DNA of 44,060 nt from Firmicutes bacterium UBA5389 (lineage in GTDB: Bacteria > Bacillota > DTU025), in NCBI GenBank assembly GCA_002409965.1, contig DHON01000096.1, positions 638 to 44,697 on the forward strand, written 5' to 3'. A program made the translations under genes and the position numbers. Positions 1 through 8,049 of the stretch are shown here, piece by piece (positions within the stretch are counted from its first letter, which is position 1; each line of letters begins with the position of its first letter). The notes beneath the pieces were generated by a model. The model had not been told where the DNA came from. It worked only from the letters and a program-made list of their open reading frames with translations, and did not search any database.

Positions 1-2
1 GG

Positions 3-128
3 AGCGCCGGAGGATCTCAGAAGGTCCTCAACCTGAGGATATACGTTCTGAACGGCAAGTGGGATGAGTTCTGGCGCAGTCGCAGGGAAGAGACCAGATC
101 AGGGGCGAAGGCCAACCTAAGCTCCTAA
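3..128 (+). CDS. C-terminal tail of an incomplete gene
   Basis: The reading frame is open from the window edge to a TAA at 126-128 and gives about 41 residues, including the stretch LNLRIYVLNGKWDEFWRSRR. The aromatic and basic composition resembles the C-terminus of a transposase, but I cannot assign a family with confidence. The gene starts outside the window. Nothing clear lies between its stop and the start of the McrB-like gene at 285. Confidence 0.35.
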   Translation, partial: SAGGSQKVLNLRIYVLNGKWDEFWRSRREETRSGAKANLSS

Positions 129-284
129 GGGCAGCCTAAACAGCCACTGTGGAGGAAATGACGCCAGGCCTTAGGGGCAACAATCTTTACACGCACCCCC
201 CAACTTCGTGCCCTTGACATCAGTACTACCGTCTTGACGTGGTGGGTATGGGGGAACATGTACGCAACGAGGGTGAGATGACGG

Positions 285-1895
285 TTGAATCCGTGCCACA
301 GCCTTCCCTCGTTTGCGCAGAGAGACGATTTTGCCGTCTACCTCGAGAACATCAGTGGCGATGAGCATATGCGAATAATGGTTGGGCTCTTTGAAGGAGT
401 TGGAGCTCCATCTGCCCGGTTGGACAAGTTTCGCAAATCGATTAACAGCGCGTACGCACACCTCTACGACGAGGGAAAATTCCACAGCGGCAAGAAGACG
501 AGACCGCGTCTGGAGCAGTGCTTTGCCGGCATCCTTCTGACCTCGTACGGCCCGGATTCCTATATTCTCTATCGCTATACCGAGTACAAGAAGACTGCTG
601 AATGGATTGGCCTGACAGTCCCTTCAACCCCTGAGCAGTGCTATACGCTCTTCCTGGACATGGCCATGTACATCCTGGACCGTGCAAGAGAGGGCAATTG
701 GCCTGTTCGGGACCTGGTGGACGTGCACAACATGATCTATATGTTGTGGAGGTACGACGAGTTCAAGGATCTGCTGACTGAAGATGAGAGAGTCGCTGCC
801 GGTGAATCGGTCTACACTTTCATCAGGAAGCATCACTTCATCTTCCCCGATTGGCTGGTTACGGATTATGTCCTTTCCCTTGCCACCAAACCGTTTGTGA
901 TTCTGTCGGGCATATCAGGTACAGGAAAGACGAAGCTGGGCCAGCTCGTAGCGGAATATGTGGTGCGTGCCACTGGCGGACGGGCGAAAACGGCATTCGT
1001 GTCTGTCAGGCCGGATTGGACAGACAATTCGTACCTTCTGGGCTGGTACAACGCAATAGCTGAGCGGTATGAGACCACGGCGGTTTTGGACCTGATTCTC
1101 GAGGCCCCCGGCGAGCCCGAGGTTCCCCACTTCATCATCTTGGATGAGATGAACATTGCTAAGGTAGAGCACTACTTCTCCGATTTCTTGAGTGCAGCGG
1201 AAAGCAGGTTGATTGATGTCGATGGCAAGGTTCATCAGGAGTCGATCCGCCTTCATAACCAGGAAAACGAGGGTGAGTGGGGTCCTGACCTTAGTGTACC
1301 CTCCGAGATTGTCCTTCCGTTGAATGTTTATGCAACAGGCACTGTAAATGTGGATGAGTCGACTTACATGTTCTCGCCGAAGGTGCTTGATAGGGCGAAC
1401 GTGATTGAGTTCAACGACGTTTGCCTTGACCCGGACCTCTACAGGCAGATGGAGATTCCGGGCTCGGAAGGGTTCGTGCTCCGTCCTGATGTGGATCTTG
1501 CAGAGATCCTCGGGCCACACAAGCCTGTCTCCCCAAAGAAGCTGGTTGAGATGAAAGAGGTTATGCCGGAGCAGCACCGTCTCCTGCTGGCGGTCCATGA
1601 TGCGCTCAGGCCTTATGACATGCATTTCGGCTACCGTGTTGCCAATGAGATCGCCGCGTACATGCTGAACGCTCGGGAGTTTTGTGAGGGTGGCGATGAT
1701 GTGTTGCCATTTGCCTTCGATATTCAGGTGATGCAGAAGATCCTGCCCAAGCTGCATGGAAATGCCGCAAAACTACTGGAGCCGATGGAAACCCTCAACG
1801 GTGCGCTGCCGGATTGGTGTTCTATGAGCCGCGCCAGACTGGCACGCATGAAGATGCGGCTGGAGCAGGTGGGGTTCGCATCGTTCATGGAGTAG
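285..1895 (+). CDS. McrB-like AAA+ NTPase of a type IV-like restriction pair
   Basis: This 536-residue protein is the probable motor subunit of an McrBC-like modification-dependent restriction system. The Walker A motif GISGTGKT is at 209-216, and the Walker B FIILDE at 283-288 is followed by MNIAKVEHYFSDFL, an McrB hallmark. The segment GTVNVDE at about 352-358, followed by MFSPKVLDRANVIEF, corresponds to the McrB sensor region. Residues 1-190 are a helical N-terminal domain of unknown specificity. The start is a TTG at 285 preceded by GAGGGTGAG; an in-frame stop at 279 rules out anything further upstream. Met29 (369) is an alternative start. An out-of-frame ATG at 278 opens a 28-codon ORF, so a small N-terminal frameshift is possible. 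The DUF2357 nuclease gene follows after 67 bp. McrB proteins use GTP to translocate along DNA with McrC; that role is inferred here. Confidence 0.85.
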   Translation: MNPCHSLPSFAQRDDFAVYLENISGDEHMRIMVGLFEGVGAPSARLDKFRKSINSAYAHLYDEGKFHSGKKTRPRLEQCFAGILLTSYGPDSYILYRYTEYKKTAEWIGLTVPSTPEQCYTLFLDMAMYILDRAREGNWPVRDLVDVHNMIYMLWRYDEFKDLLTEDERVAAGESVYTFIRKHHFIFPDWLVTDYVLSLATKPFVILSGISGTGKTKLGQLVAEYVVRATGGRAKTAFVSVRPDWTDNSYLLGWYNAIAERYETTAVLDLILEAPGEPEVPHFIILDEMNIAKVEHYFSDFLSAAESRLIDVDGKVHQESIRLHNQENEGEWGPDLSVPSEIVLPLNVYATGTVNVDESTYMFSPKVLDRANVIEFNDVCLDPDLYRQMEIPGSEGFVLRPDVDLAEILGPHKPVSPKKLVEMKEVMPEQHRLLLAVHDALRPYDMHFGYRVANEIAAYMLNAREFCEGGDDVLPFAFDIQVMQKILPKLHGNAAKLLEPMETLNGALPDWCSMSRARLARMKMRLEQVGFASFME

Positions 1896-1962
1896 GGGGG
1901 CGGGAGCATGGCGGCGATGTCATTGGCAACATGATGGGTGCAAGGATGCTGGCGCCAAAGCA

Positions 1963-3333
1963 GTGGTTTCCCAGCTCGAAAGGCAAGGGGCTCGATGGGA
2001 AGACGGCGTCGTTAGGGTTTCGTCTGATCGCACCTACTATCTCTACTTTCAGCCCGACAATGTTCCGGGATGGGTGGGAAGTTCGCCTTTTCTCCAAAAG
2101 TGTGGGGAGCTTGACCTGTTTCTGCTCAACCTGGTGAACTGCGTGGGGATGATCCGGCTCGGGCCGGTCGGTCTGGATGTAGAGTGCAAGAAGCTTTCTT
2201 CAGCAGAGTTTCGCAGGCTTGTTAGCGAGGTCTCTGAATACCTTCTGCAGCTGCCGTTTGGCTACAGGGGGGCGGGGGCTGGTTATGAGCATGTCCTCGA
2301 GTTTGAACGGAGCATTGACTACCATAGATTGGTACATGCTAGCAATCTGCTCAGGTCAAATCGGCTGCAGGCAGCAGTAGCACAGATTGCTGCCGACCCT
2401 CATGTGCTGTTTGTCAAGGAGCGACAGCGGGTGCGAGTGGAGCGGGCCCGCCGTGCAGATTCGGTGACCGTAAGGGACATATGCGCTGTGCCCCGCTATT
2501 TTGAGCCTATCCGTCCGGGTTCGCCTCTGTCAGTGAGCCATCTCTGTATGCGGCTGGAAGGGAAGCCTCTCCGGGGGCATTTCCCGGGTCAGATCTTGTC
2601 GGGCAGCATGGTTCCAATGGTTGATAACCCGGAAAATCAGTTCGTTCGGCACACGCTCGAGTCGATTCTTCGAGCCGTGGGGTCGGTGATGGCGGCCGCC
2701 CAGTCCACGTCTGACATTCGTGCTGAGGCTCGCTGGATACAGGAAGAAGTGGAGCGCTTGCTCGCGTATGACTTCTTCCAAGAGGTATCAAGGCCGCGCT
2801 GGCTGAATCTTTCATCCCAGGTATTGCAGCGCAGAGCGGGTTACCGTGAGATGCTGATGTTCCATTCGCAGATGGCGCTGCCGCCAACCCCTGCCTGGTC
2901 GCATGATCTCAAGCGGATTCTGGAGCTCAAGGATGTTGCCACTCTATACGAGTACTGGGTGTTTGTGCTGGTGTGCAAGGGCGTTGAAAAGATGATGGGC
3001 GCAGAATGTGTCGGGGCAGATGGGGTTGAATACGATCCTCTTGGCGCAACGCTCCGCCGCGGGATTCGTGTCAGGTTTCCCGGAGGAGTGGAAGTGCACT
3101 ACAATAAAGGAATCAGGGGATACTCCGGCCCATTGCGTCCTGACGTGATACTCGCGACACCTGCGGGAATGTGGGCCTTTGATGCAAAAATTCGGTCAAC
3201 TGGGATAGCCTTAAGGACAAGAGAGCATTTCCCGATCCAAAGCCGATTGCTCCTGAGAGAGAATCCTTACCGACCGAGCCCCTTGAGTCATGGTCTGAGT
3301 TTGAGCCCCTCCTCGGATTCTTTGACAAGATAA
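1963..3333 (+). CDS. DUF2357 / McrC-like PD-(D/E)XK nuclease, 3' end disrupted
   Basis: This is the probable nuclease partner of the upstream McrB-like ATPase. The N-terminal part matches my memory of DUF2357 proteins. A PD-(D/E)XK core is visible near the C-terminus: RPDVIL (D394) and then FDAK (D407, K409). The start is a GTG at 1963 without a strong ribosome binding site; no ATG is available in this frame. Family members continue past the DAK motif with a conserved helix (KxxDIxKMHTYRD type). Here the frame turns into low-complexity Ser/Pro/Leu sequence and stops at 3333. The alternative frame from about 3192 to 3425 is open, highly charged and protein-like (NWDSLKDK and LLGFFDKISRKARAKK), but it does not restore the expected helix. 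The gene is therefore probably frameshifted, or joined by deletion to another gene's 3' end, and may be inactive. Confidence 0.7.
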   Translation: MVSQLERQGARWEDGVVRVSSDRTYYLYFQPDNVPGWVGSSPFLQKCGELDLFLLNLVNCVGMIRLGPVGLDVECKKLSSAEFRRLVSEVSEYLLQLPFGYRGAGAGYEHVLEFERSIDYHRLVHASNLLRSNRLQAAVAQIAADPHVLFVKERQRVRVERARRADSVTVRDICAVPRYFEPIRPGSPLSVSHLCMRLEGKPLRGHFPGQILSGSMVPMVDNPENQFVRHTLESILRAVGSVMAAAQSTSDIRAEARWIQEEVERLLAYDFFQEVSRPRWLNLSSQVLQRRAGYREMLMFHSQMALPPTPAWSHDLKRILELKDVATLYEYWVFVLVCKGVEKMMGAECVGADGVEYDPLGATLRRGIRVRFPGGVEVHYNKGIRGYSGPLRPDVILATPAGMWAFDAKIRSTGIALRTREHFPIQSRLLLRENPYRPSPLSHGLSLSPSSDSLTR

Positions 3334-3388
3334 GCAGAAAGGCTAGGGCGAAGAAGGTTGCAGCGGTCGAGCAGCGTTTCAAATTGGC

Positions 3389-3553
3389 TCATGATGATTG
3401 GAAGGCTCCATGGAGCAGTAGATGAACCATGACGGCAAAACACATGGTCATGGCAGTGCCCGTGAATGTCAGCAACGCCTGAACAAACGCGGTTGCCGCG
3501 ATGCTCCCGTAGAATCCCCTGGCGAATCGCAGAATGTACCGATTGACATACAT
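3389..3553 (-). CDS. small hydrophobic membrane protein (54 aa)
   Basis: A 54-residue ORF starts at ATG 3553, directly behind a very strong ribosome binding site (AAGGAGGGGTGAGATCG before the ATG), and ends at a TGA at 3389-3391. The product begins MYVNRYILRFARGFYG. It contains one long hydrophobic segment from about residue 17 to 47 that could span the membrane. The gene is too short for a 60-codon ORF threshold. It lies downstream of a good sigma-A promoter (3685-3714) whose start site is covered by an inverted repeat (3655-3680), which supports real, regulated expression. I do not recognise the family. It overlaps, on the opposite strand, the alternative-frame tail of the DUF2357 gene. It could instead be the surviving 5' part of a longer decayed gene. 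Confidence 0.5.
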   Translation of the reverse strand: MYVNRYILRFARGFYGSIAATAFVQALLTFTGTAMTMCFAVMVHLLLHGAFQSS

Positions 3554-3654
3554 CGATCTCACCCCTCCTTATTTCCCGGGCCCGGCTCTTTGGGTTCGCG
3601 GTCGGCCTTCCGCAGCACATTCATCCATGCACGCATCCATGCACGCTCGCCAAT

Positions 3655-3680
3655 GGTAAGTTAGACTTGCCTAACTTACC
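3655..3680. promoter_or_regulatory. perfect inverted repeat, DtxR/MntR-like operator
   Basis: GGTAAGTTAG at 3655-3664 and CTAACTTACC at 3671-3680 form a perfect 10-bp inverted repeat with a 6-bp spacer. Read on the minus strand, the core TTAGGCAAGTCTAA resembles the TTAGG-N-CCTAA-type boxes bound by DtxR/MntR-family metalloregulators. It sits just after the -10 box of the minus-strand promoter, where bound repressor would block initiation. The palindrome is certain. The regulator class is inferred from motif similarity. Confidence 0.6.
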
Positions 3681-3684
3681 TCCA

Positions 3685-3714
3685 ATTGTAGCTCGCGGGC
3701 TCTTCAAAAGTCAA
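3685..3714 (-). promoter_or_regulatory. sigma-A type promoter for the 54-aa ORF
   Basis: On the minus strand TTGACT (3709-3714) is followed after 18 bp by TACAAT (3685-3690), close to consensus -35 and -10 boxes. The predicted start near 3678 falls inside the inverted repeat at 3655-3680. The resulting 5' leader is about 125 nt and contains a short direct repeat (CATCCATGCACG, twice around 3622-3645). Confidence 0.6.
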
Positions 3715-3746
3715 GAGCCATAGCGCGTTCCCCGGCTGGCGCCCGT

Positions 3747-4094
3747 TCACAATCCTCGTGGTCGATTACGGCGTGCGGCGATCTTGTACGCCTTGAGCCC
3801 GTTGCGCGTACCGATGGAGACAACTGCCGCGACCTTCACGCCTCCGCTATCGTCCACCTGCCATATGATGCGTATGGTCTTGCGGTCAACGTAGGTGCTT
3901 CTGCATCCGTATAGGGGACGGCCAGGTTGGTTCTCCAGAGGCTTTCCGAACTGATCGGGTGCGATGGAGATCTTGATGAGTGCCTTGACCACAATCTTCT
4001 GTACGCGTCGGTCCAGTCTGAGCAGATCCTGCCGAGCCTGCGGCAGTAGGCGGACATTGTCCGGCAGGTCGTTACTCGTCTTCGAGGTCGACAT
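3747..4094 (-). CDS. RelE/ParE-family toxin
   Basis: The 115-residue basic protein has the pattern of the RelE/ParE superfamily. It begins with LLPQARQDLLRLDRRVQK, then a basic loop with P-x-x-x-GKPLEN, and a C-terminal beta strand (IRIIWQV, then VVSIGTRNGLKAYKIA). RelE toxins cleave ribosome-bound mRNA and ParE toxins poison gyrase; the sequence alone does not decide between them. Its ATG lies inside the antitoxin gene, overlapping by 23 nt, which is typical of translationally coupled toxin-antitoxin pairs. The C-terminal extension rich in Arg (AARRNRPRGL) is somewhat longer than in minimal RelE. Confidence 0.75.
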   Translation of the reverse strand: MSTSKTSNDLPDNVRLLPQARQDLLRLDRRVQKIVVKALIKISIAPDQFGKPLENQPGRPLYGCRSTYVDRKTIRIIWQVDDSGGVKVAAVVSIGTRNGLKAYKIAARRNRPRGL

Positions 4095-4440
4095 CGGGCT
4101 CGGCCTCCAGTTCTGCCGGCGAGATTCCCATCTCCGCGACCATCTCCGGAAGGGTTATTGCGGCGCTGCTGGAACTCGCGTGGGCAAGGAGTCGGCTGAG
4201 TGTCTCCGCCTTCACTTCAAGCTCATCGGCTCTGGCCGCCTGCTCCCACAATGCCTCAAACTCATCGTACGAAAGCACTACCGACTGGGGTTGCGTACCG
4301 GAGAACACAACTACGAACGGGTACGTCCGGAATTTGTTCTCGATAGCGGTGCGCCATCTTCTCTGAACATCCGAGCTGCTCACTATCTGGTCCTTGGTAA
4401 ACGACGGCTTGCCGCCATGCACGGCAACCGTTCTCTTCAA
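4072..4440 (-). CDS. Phd/YefM-like antitoxin
   Basis: This 122-residue protein is the upstream partner of the RelE-like toxin. The segment RTYPFVVVFSGTQPQSVVLS followed by YDEFEALWEQ matches Phd/YefM-type DNA-binding antitoxins (strand, loop, strand, then the YxxL/F helix). The C-terminal half is acidic (PELEAEP and DVDLEDE), as expected for a toxin-neutralising tail. I chose the TTG start at 4440 because AAAGGAGGAG lies 6 nt upstream; the longer open frame to 4644 has no comparable site. The stop overlaps the toxin start. Such antitoxins usually repress their own operon, but I found no clear operator in the 200 bp upstream (4441-4640). Confidence 0.7.
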   Translation of the reverse strand: MKRTVAVHGGKPSFTKDQIVSSSDVQRRWRTAIENKFRTYPFVVVFSGTQPQSVVLSYDEFEALWEQAARADELEVKAETLSRLLAHASSSSAAITLPEMVAEMGISPAELEAEPDVDLEDE

Positions 4441-4640
4441 AGCACTCTCCTCCTTTGCCGTTGGATCGATGCGCATCCTGCTGCTAGTGCTATTGCGCCC
4501 ATATCTACGTCCATCATCCCACACTTGCGTTCGCGCGTCAATACGCGCATGAATACGTACCCACCCGCGTGTACCTCGCTGTGTCCCCTCGACACGGGAA
4601 TGCCCAAGTGCCATTGAGATCTCTGATATGCACAGCCCTG

Positions 4641-5162
4641 TCATTCGTCCCAGTCCCGGCAGTAGTCCGCCTCATCATTCGGCTCCCGCACCTCGATCTC
4701 AGGTTCCCTTTCTAGTTGATCCTCAGGAACGAAGCAGATACGCATGCCCCATCCTGCATACGTGGTAAGCATCCTCCCAAACTCCTCGATAGACAGCTCC
4801 TGATCATCAATCTCAATAGCAGCCTGACTACCCGAGTCTGAGCCGCAGTCATGAATCACGCAGCGCAAGACATCGCCGCGGGGAACCCATTGATCGCCCC
4901 GCGCGAAGTACCTCAGTTGTGGTTGACCGGGCGGTATTTCAACCGCAACGCGGTAGTAGGTAGCGGCGAGGAATTCCTGGGCCATAACACACTCGTTGTA
5001 CTCCTGAAGGATCTCCGCGTCGCTCATCTCTCGCATCTTGGGGCCTATATGCAGGTGCGTAGTTGGGCCGCTGCCGTCCAGAAAGGCAATGACTGCAACA
5101 TCGTCTTCCCGGGTGATCTGTACCTCGTCCAGGCGTGCAACCCGCTGCTTCTTCCGGCGCAT
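4641..5162 (-). CDS. unrecognised acidic protein (173 aa)
   Basis: I do not recognise this 173-residue protein. It starts MRRKKQRVAR at ATG 5162, with GAAGGAG 8 nt upstream, and an alternative GTG three codons earlier. It is acidic overall, with a very acidic C-terminus (EREPEIEVREPNDEADY). A segment around residues 125-150 (IEIDDQELSIEEFGRMLTTY followed by AGWGMRICFVPEDQL) looks like a compact conserved motif. A decayed second copy of its 5' end lies at about 8484-8527, also next to GNAT sequence, so this gene belonged to a unit that was duplicated or swapped. It has no transmembrane or signal segment and is probably cytoplasmic. Function unknown. Confidence 0.6.
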   Translation of the reverse strand: MRRKKQRVARLDEVQITREDDVAVIAFLDGSGPTTHLHIGPKMREMSDAEILQEYNECVMAQEFLAATYYRVAVEIPPGQPQLRYFARGDQWVPRGDVLRCVIHDCGSDSGSQAAIEIDDQELSIEEFGRMLTTYAGWGMRICFVPEDQLEREPEIEVREPNDEADYCRDWDE

Positions 5163-5214
5163 AGCACTCACTCCTTCTCAAGATGGGCCCTACGGGAGGG
5201 CCCGCGTGTGGCCA

Positions 5215-5262
5215 GATGACTTCTATCAGATCGCGTTGACCATGAGAAGGCATGGATCCCGC
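5215..5262 (-). pseudogene. remnant of a GNAT acetyltransferase 3' end
   Basis: On the minus strand the sequence encodes DPCLLMVNAI and a stop. It matches the NPCLLMVKAI end of the broken GNAT gene at 8528-8938. Both pieces are followed by the 5' region of the 173-aa gene or its remnant, with clear nucleotide similarity across about 100 bp. This is a scar of a segmental duplication; no functional product is possible. Confidence 0.55.
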
Positions 5263-5363
5263 ATGGATCCCCTGGATTACGGCAAGTACTCATCGCTCCT
5301 GCATTTTAGCCGGAATCCGATGGAATGTCGATCGCCATCCTGTGCCTCGCACTCGCAAGACGC

Positions 5364-5628
5364 CCCGACTCCGTTCTCCACAGCGCCTTTCTCATTTCCC
5401 TTCCCGGGAGCGCACAAGTCAGAGTTTTCCTCGCGCATCGGGCCCAAGAGAATCCTCAGCACAGCCGTCTTGATGTTGTCATGTCCAGCGCTCCGTACCA
5501 CACCGCCAAACCATTGAAAAGCCTGCACATGGCCGTCGAAGAAGGCCTCCGACTTCTCGACTTGAGATCTCTCGGATCGGCCTGCCTTCACGTAATTGCA
5601 TCTTTCGGATAGACTCAATAGTGACCAT
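5364..5628 (-). pseudogene. IS21-family istA transposase remnant
   Basis: Two pieces of an IstA-like transposase lie in different frames. The start at 5628, behind a GGAGGAAAGG-type site, encodes MVTIESIRKMQLREGRPIRE, the N-terminal helix-turn-helix of IS21 transposases. From 5549 to 5364 a second frame encodes FFDGHVQAFQWFGGVVRSAG, then DNIKTAVLRILLG and GNEKGAVENGVG, typical of the IstA catalytic core. The segment between the two and the whole 3' half, including istB, are missing. It is an old internal-deletion derivative and cannot transpose by itself. Confidence 0.75.
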
Positions 5629-5890
5629 CTTAAGCGATTCCTTTCCTCCTGTTGCCGATGAACTGTCCATCCATCAGCATACAAGAATGGGTTCTTAAGG
5701 CGGTCAGCTTTTCGACGCCCGCTGTTTGCACTGGTGGTCAAGTTCTAGATTAGCATACACACGGAATCCGGCATCGCTCCAACACCAGGCCAGCGAGAAG
5801 AGGAGCATGTCCCAAGCGGGGCGAATTGAGCTGCAGAGAGCTCTAGCTTTTGGTCGCTCTTACCTGAAACGCGTTCTCATGGAGGAAACC

Positions 5891-6997
5891 ATGATCCGAA
5901 GGAAGGCCTTTCCGCTCGTCCTTATCACTCTCTCCCTCATTCTCGTTCTCTGGGCACAGCCAGCGGCGCCGGGGATGTCTTCTCGTTTTTCCTTCGTTGC
6001 CGTGGGCGATGCCCTCATTCACCAGGGTGTGTACAACGCTGCCAGAGTAGAGGACGGCGCCTTCGACTTTCGCCCTATGCTCCGACTGGTCAACGACCGC
6101 ATTGCCCGCCATGACCTGGCCTTCTACAACCAGGAGACCATCCTCGGCGGCGCCGGACTCGGCCTGTCCACGTACCCCTGTTTCAACTCCCCTCAAGAGG
6201 TCGGGGATGCCTTCATCGACGCCGGGTTCAATCTCGTGTCCCTGGCGAACAATCACACGCTGGACCGGCGAGAGAACGGGGTTTTGCGTTCACTGGAGTA
6301 CTGGAGCGACAAGGAGCGCGTCCTCACCGCCGGAAGCCACTCCACCCAAGAAGATCGAGACGAAATACGAACGGTGGAGGTTAACGGCATCACGTGCGCC
6401 CTGCTTGCCTACACTACCCTCACCAACGGCCTCAAACCTCCTGCAGGCAAGAAGTACTACGTGAACGTCTACGACCCGGAGACGGCCACGGCCGATGTGG
6501 AGAAGGCCAAGGGTAAGGCCGATGTGATCATCGTCTCCATGCACTGGGGCAGTGAGTACGTTTTCACCCCTACTACAGCGCAGACGGAGATAGCGGAGCA
6601 CCTCGCGGAGCTCGGCGTCCACATCGTACTGGGGCACCATCCTCACGTAGTGCAGCCCGTAACCATGGTGGGCGATACCCTGGTCATCTACTCCCTCGGC
6701 AACTTCCTCTCCGCCCAGAGGGAGCTGTTCAAGCTGGTCGGATTGCTTGTCTCCCTCGACGTGGTCAAGACAGAGACGCCTGAGGGCGTGAAGATCAGTT
6801 TGGAAAACGTAACGGGGACCCTACTGTACAATCCCCGTTGCTCCCCTCTGGGGCGCTACGTAGTAGTCCCATTCGATATGATGACAGAAGCGATCCTCAA
6901 GGACTTCGCCAAGGTCCACAGCAGATTCGCGGCCTACGTCAAGAAGGACGACACCATCGACATCATGGCCCCTACGCCGGCACAGGAGCAGGAATAG
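5891..6997 (+). CDS. CapA/PgsA-family metallophosphatase-like exported protein
   Basis: The 368-residue protein belongs to the CapA family, whose name comes from poly-gamma-glutamate capsule synthesis and which has a calcineurin-like metallophosphoesterase fold. Visible motifs are FVAVGDALIH near the N-terminus, FYNQETIL, the NNHTLDR signature, SMHWGSEY, and LGHHPHVVQP followed by YSLGNFLSAQ. These supply the His, Asp and Asn ligands of the predicted metal site. The start at ATG 5891 follows GGAGG with a 5-nt spacing and is followed at once by a signal peptide (IRRK, then LVLITLSLILVLWA), so the protein is probably exported or membrane-anchored. The longer open frame to 5726 lacks a site. No capsule genes are nearby, so the substrate is unknown. 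Confidence 0.85.
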   Translation: MIRRKAFPLVLITLSLILVLWAQPAAPGMSSRFSFVAVGDALIHQGVYNAARVEDGAFDFRPMLRLVNDRIARHDLAFYNQETILGGAGLGLSTYPCFNSPQEVGDAFIDAGFNLVSLANNHTLDRRENGVLRSLEYWSDKERVLTAGSHSTQEDRDEIRTVEVNGITCALLAYTTLTNGLKPPAGKKYYVNVYDPETATADVEKAKGKADVIIVSMHWGSEYVFTPTTAQTEIAEHLAELGVHIVLGHHPHVVQPVTMVGDTLVIYSLGNFLSAQRELFKLVGLLVSLDVVKTETPEGVKISLENVTGTLLYNPRCSPLGRYVVVPFDMMTEAILKDFAKVHSRFAAYVKKDDTIDIMAPTPAQEQE

Positions 6998-7440
6998 AAG
7001 CCGAAGCGTCAATACGCCGATCTCGCACCAGAACAGAAGTCTCAGAAGGCGATCTCCGTCTATCAATGCTATCGGCAACCGGGTGCTGCCGCCTCGCATC
7101 GCGTTTGCCTACACGGTGTCGGACCCGGGCAAGGCCAAGAGGAGCCACGCAGCGAACTGAAGCGCTCAGGTTACTCGCCATCGCCGTGGAGGAGAGCAAG
7201 TCGCAGTTCGGCTGCCCTAACCCGTCAGGAGTGACAAGAAGACCAGCAGATCCAGTTCAGGCGAAGAGTGCAGGTGCTTAAGTATCCCTCCTCTGATCAG
7301 GCCGGAGAAACGGCGTCCGGTTCTGGCGGACGCCCGCGGCGACCGGCGGTCTCTTGTACGTGATAGCCACTGACGGCTGAAGCCGGACGATCATCGCGTT
7401 GCCTAGCCTGGTCGCGCGGAGTGGGCAGGACATGCAGTCT
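6998..7440. other. non-coding stretch between convergent genes
   Basis: The stretch separates the CapA gene (+) from the DUF2812 gene (-). Apart from the hairpin at 7312-7334 I see no feature. A short plus-strand frame ending near 7160 (IGNRVLPPRIAFAYTVSD) could be a gene fragment, but it is too short to assign. Confidence 0.4.
7312..7334. terminator. strong hairpin, possible transcription terminator
   Basis: GGCGTCCG (7312-7319) and CGGACGCC (7327-7334) form a perfect 8-bp GC-rich stem with a 7-nt loop between two convergent genes. No T-tract follows on either strand, so intrinsic termination is uncertain. Confidence 0.4.
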
Positions 7441-8049
7441 TCACTCGTTTGTCCTGCTCAGTGCTTTGTACATGCTGATTTTCCTTGAGTATAGACATGT
7501 TGGAACCAACAGCAGCGAAATGGCGATGGCGAAGAGGACCCAGGGTATCGCTGCAATCGGTGCAACAAGCCTCAACACTAGCAACATGACAACAACCCCA
7601 AGCAACGCAATGTACATGCCACGTATTGAACGATAATAGGCGATCGCGTCTTCATAGTTGCTATGAATATCGAAGTCTTCACCATCTGCCTTCTTCTCTA
7701 TGATAAAGATCTCCTTGTTGTACCCGCCCGGAGACGTTGCGATCTGTCCACGTCCCTTCCCAAACGGTCGCCACCGGATCTTGCCAAATGATATGTTGAG
7801 GTTAAGGCTCTTCGTGAGTACCTTATACCCTAACCCCAGAAGGAAGTCTCGGTAGTCTTGCATCCTGCTGTATGACAGCGCCCCCACAAACTCAACACGG
7901 TACTCATATGAACCAGGTTCACATGGCTCGAATTCATAGCAAAGTATCGAAGTCTTGACTAGCCGCCATCCGTTCGCCGCCATTCTGTCTATCCATTTCT
8001 CTTGAGCATCAAGAAGACCCACGAAGTAGCGGAATTCCCCCTTACGCAT
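7441..8049 (-). CDS. DUF2812 domain membrane protein
   Basis: This 202-residue protein has the DUF2812 pattern. It opens with EFRYFVGLLDAQEKWIDRMA, then NGWRLVK, YEFEPCEPGSYEYRVEFV and MQDYRDFLLGLGYKV. The last 60 residues hold two hydrophobic segments (YIALLGVVVMLLVLRLVAPI and PWVLFAIAISLLLVPTCLY), so it is probably membrane-anchored with the N-terminal domain in the cytoplasm. Its ATG overlaps the end of the PadR gene by 8 nt. PadR and DUF2812 genes are often paired in Firmicutes, with PadR controlling the pair. The biochemical role of DUF2812 is not known to me. Confidence 0.75.
   Translation of the reverse strand: MRKGEFRYFVGLLDAQEKWIDRMAANGWRLVKTSILCYEFEPCEPGSYEYRVEFVGALSYSRMQDYRDFLLGLGYKVLTKSLNLNISFGKIRWRPFGKGRGQIATSPGGYNKEIFIIEKKADGEDFDIHSNYEDAIAYYRSIRGMYIALLGVVVMLLVLRLVAPIAAIPWVLFAIAISLLLVPTCLYSRKISMYKALSRTNE

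Noticed and set aside
915..1757. 280-codon minus-strand ORF opposite the McrB-like gene
   Set aside because: It is antisense to a gene with clear AAA+ motifs, and its translation has no recognisable motif or ribosome binding site.
3622..3645. Two copies of CATCCATGCACG as a CRISPR-like or regulatory repeat
   Set aside because: There are only two adjacent copies without spacers; this is a short tandem duplication in a leader sequence.
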